DNA of 22,863 nt from the NCBI GenBank assembly GCA_050123375.1, contig JASFHF010000035.1, positions 1 through 22,863 of the forward strand, given 5' to 3'. This DNA comes from JASFHF01 sp050123375. GTDB taxonomy: Bacteria > Pseudomonadota > Gammaproteobacteria > UBA12402. Position numbers and translations under genes: made by a program. This document shows positions 22,598 to 22,863 of this stretch, one piece after another (the first letter of the stretch is position 1; the number at the start of each line of letters is the position of its first letter). Below the pieces are notes generated by a model, which worked only from the letters and a program-made list of their open reading frames with translations, did not search any database and was not told where the DNA came from.

Positions 22598-22863
22598 CTT
22601 AATTTCGCCCCGGAGAGGGTGAGCCGGTGCTGTCCAAAAAAAGCGTAGCTTTTTTCCGGCGAACGCTTTGCCATGGATGGCAAAGCAGGAAAAAAATCCA
22701 TGGATGGCTGCTTGACAAAATCTCTCTGATGAAAATCTTAATTTCGCCCCGGAGAGGGTGAGCCGGTGCTGTCCAAAAAAAGCGTAGCTTTTTTCCGGCG
22801 AACGCTTTGCCATGGATGGCAAAGCAGGAAAAAAATCCATGGATGGCTGCTTGACAAAATCTC
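22598..22863. repeat. Tandem repeat, 139-bp period, two copies visible
   Basis: Copy one begins at 22598 and copy two at 22737. The second is cut by the window edge and is identical to the first over all 127 visible bases. Each unit contains two hairpins: AAAAAAGC-GTA-GCTTTTTT (22637-22655), flanked by GCCGG/CCGGC, and GCTTTGCC-ATGGAT-GGCAAAGC (22665-22686). CCATGGATGG occurs twice per unit and also in the element at 5059-5159. No gene is recognised in this stretch. Confidence 0.92.

Noticed and set aside
22583..22840. An 85-codon reverse-strand open frame
   Set aside because: It is only a translation of the 139-base tandem repeat, read in different frames in the two copies, with no ribosome binding site or recognisable protein.

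Overview
This is an AT-rich window from a gammaproteobacterial chromosome. Gene content and order match the conserved gammaproteobacterial housekeeping blocks lepA-lepB-rnc-era-recO, bamD facing away from rluD, and yceD-rpmF-plsX-fabH-fabD-fabG-acpP-fabF-mltG-tmk-holB. The low GC, the LepB active-site context PSGSLEPT and the many short palindromic repeats between genes recall Legionellales/Coxiellaceae-type bacteria. That placement is an inference; there is no rRNA or other decisive marker here.

Layout. Positions 1-5919, minus strand: the 5' part of recO (runs off the left edge), era, rnc, lepB, lepA and bamD. Here 4-thiol-independent housekeeping dominates: ribosome assembly and translation (era, rnc, lepA), protein export (lepB), outer-membrane assembly (bamD) and DNA repair (recO). 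rluD (6022-6951, plus) diverges from bamD and converges on a MATE-like membrane transporter with an unusual hydrophilic C-terminal tail (6959-8569, minus). Positions 8687-17987, minus strand: one long block running from yceD (upstream) to holB (downstream), covering fatty-acid and phospholipid synthesis, L32, septal/peptidoglycan processing, dTMP kinase and the DNA polymerase III delta' subunit. Several junctions are translationally coupled by ATGA overlaps. Positions 18256-22570, plus strand: an accessory-looking set made of a small ferredoxin, WrbA, a GH130 glycosidase/phosphorylase, a GT8 glycosyltransferase and an MFS transporter. The window ends in a 139-bp-period tandem repeat.

The most unusual property is between the genes. 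Nearly every sizeable gap in the two co-directional minus-strand blocks is filled with an inverted-repeat element. The main family is about 67-70 bp, with arms resembling GGGTCGGAGCTTCACATGATTACAA and an asymmetric end carrying one extra base. Every copy lies in the same orientation relative to transcription. Copies overlap or touch the 3' ends of genes and supply the stop codon and last residues of LepA and FabD, while abutting those of MltG and Era. One copy is nested inside another (10288-10445), and another region offers alternative hairpins (3082-3191). At least three further inverted-repeat types occur at 5059-5159, 14983-15025 and 16055-16161.

Three gene starts deserve correction relative to the longest open frames: fabG begins at 13760, acpP at 12921 and the ferredoxin at 18256. 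No tRNA, rRNA, CRISPR array, transposase or phage gene was recognised. No gap without a gene exceeds 300 bases.
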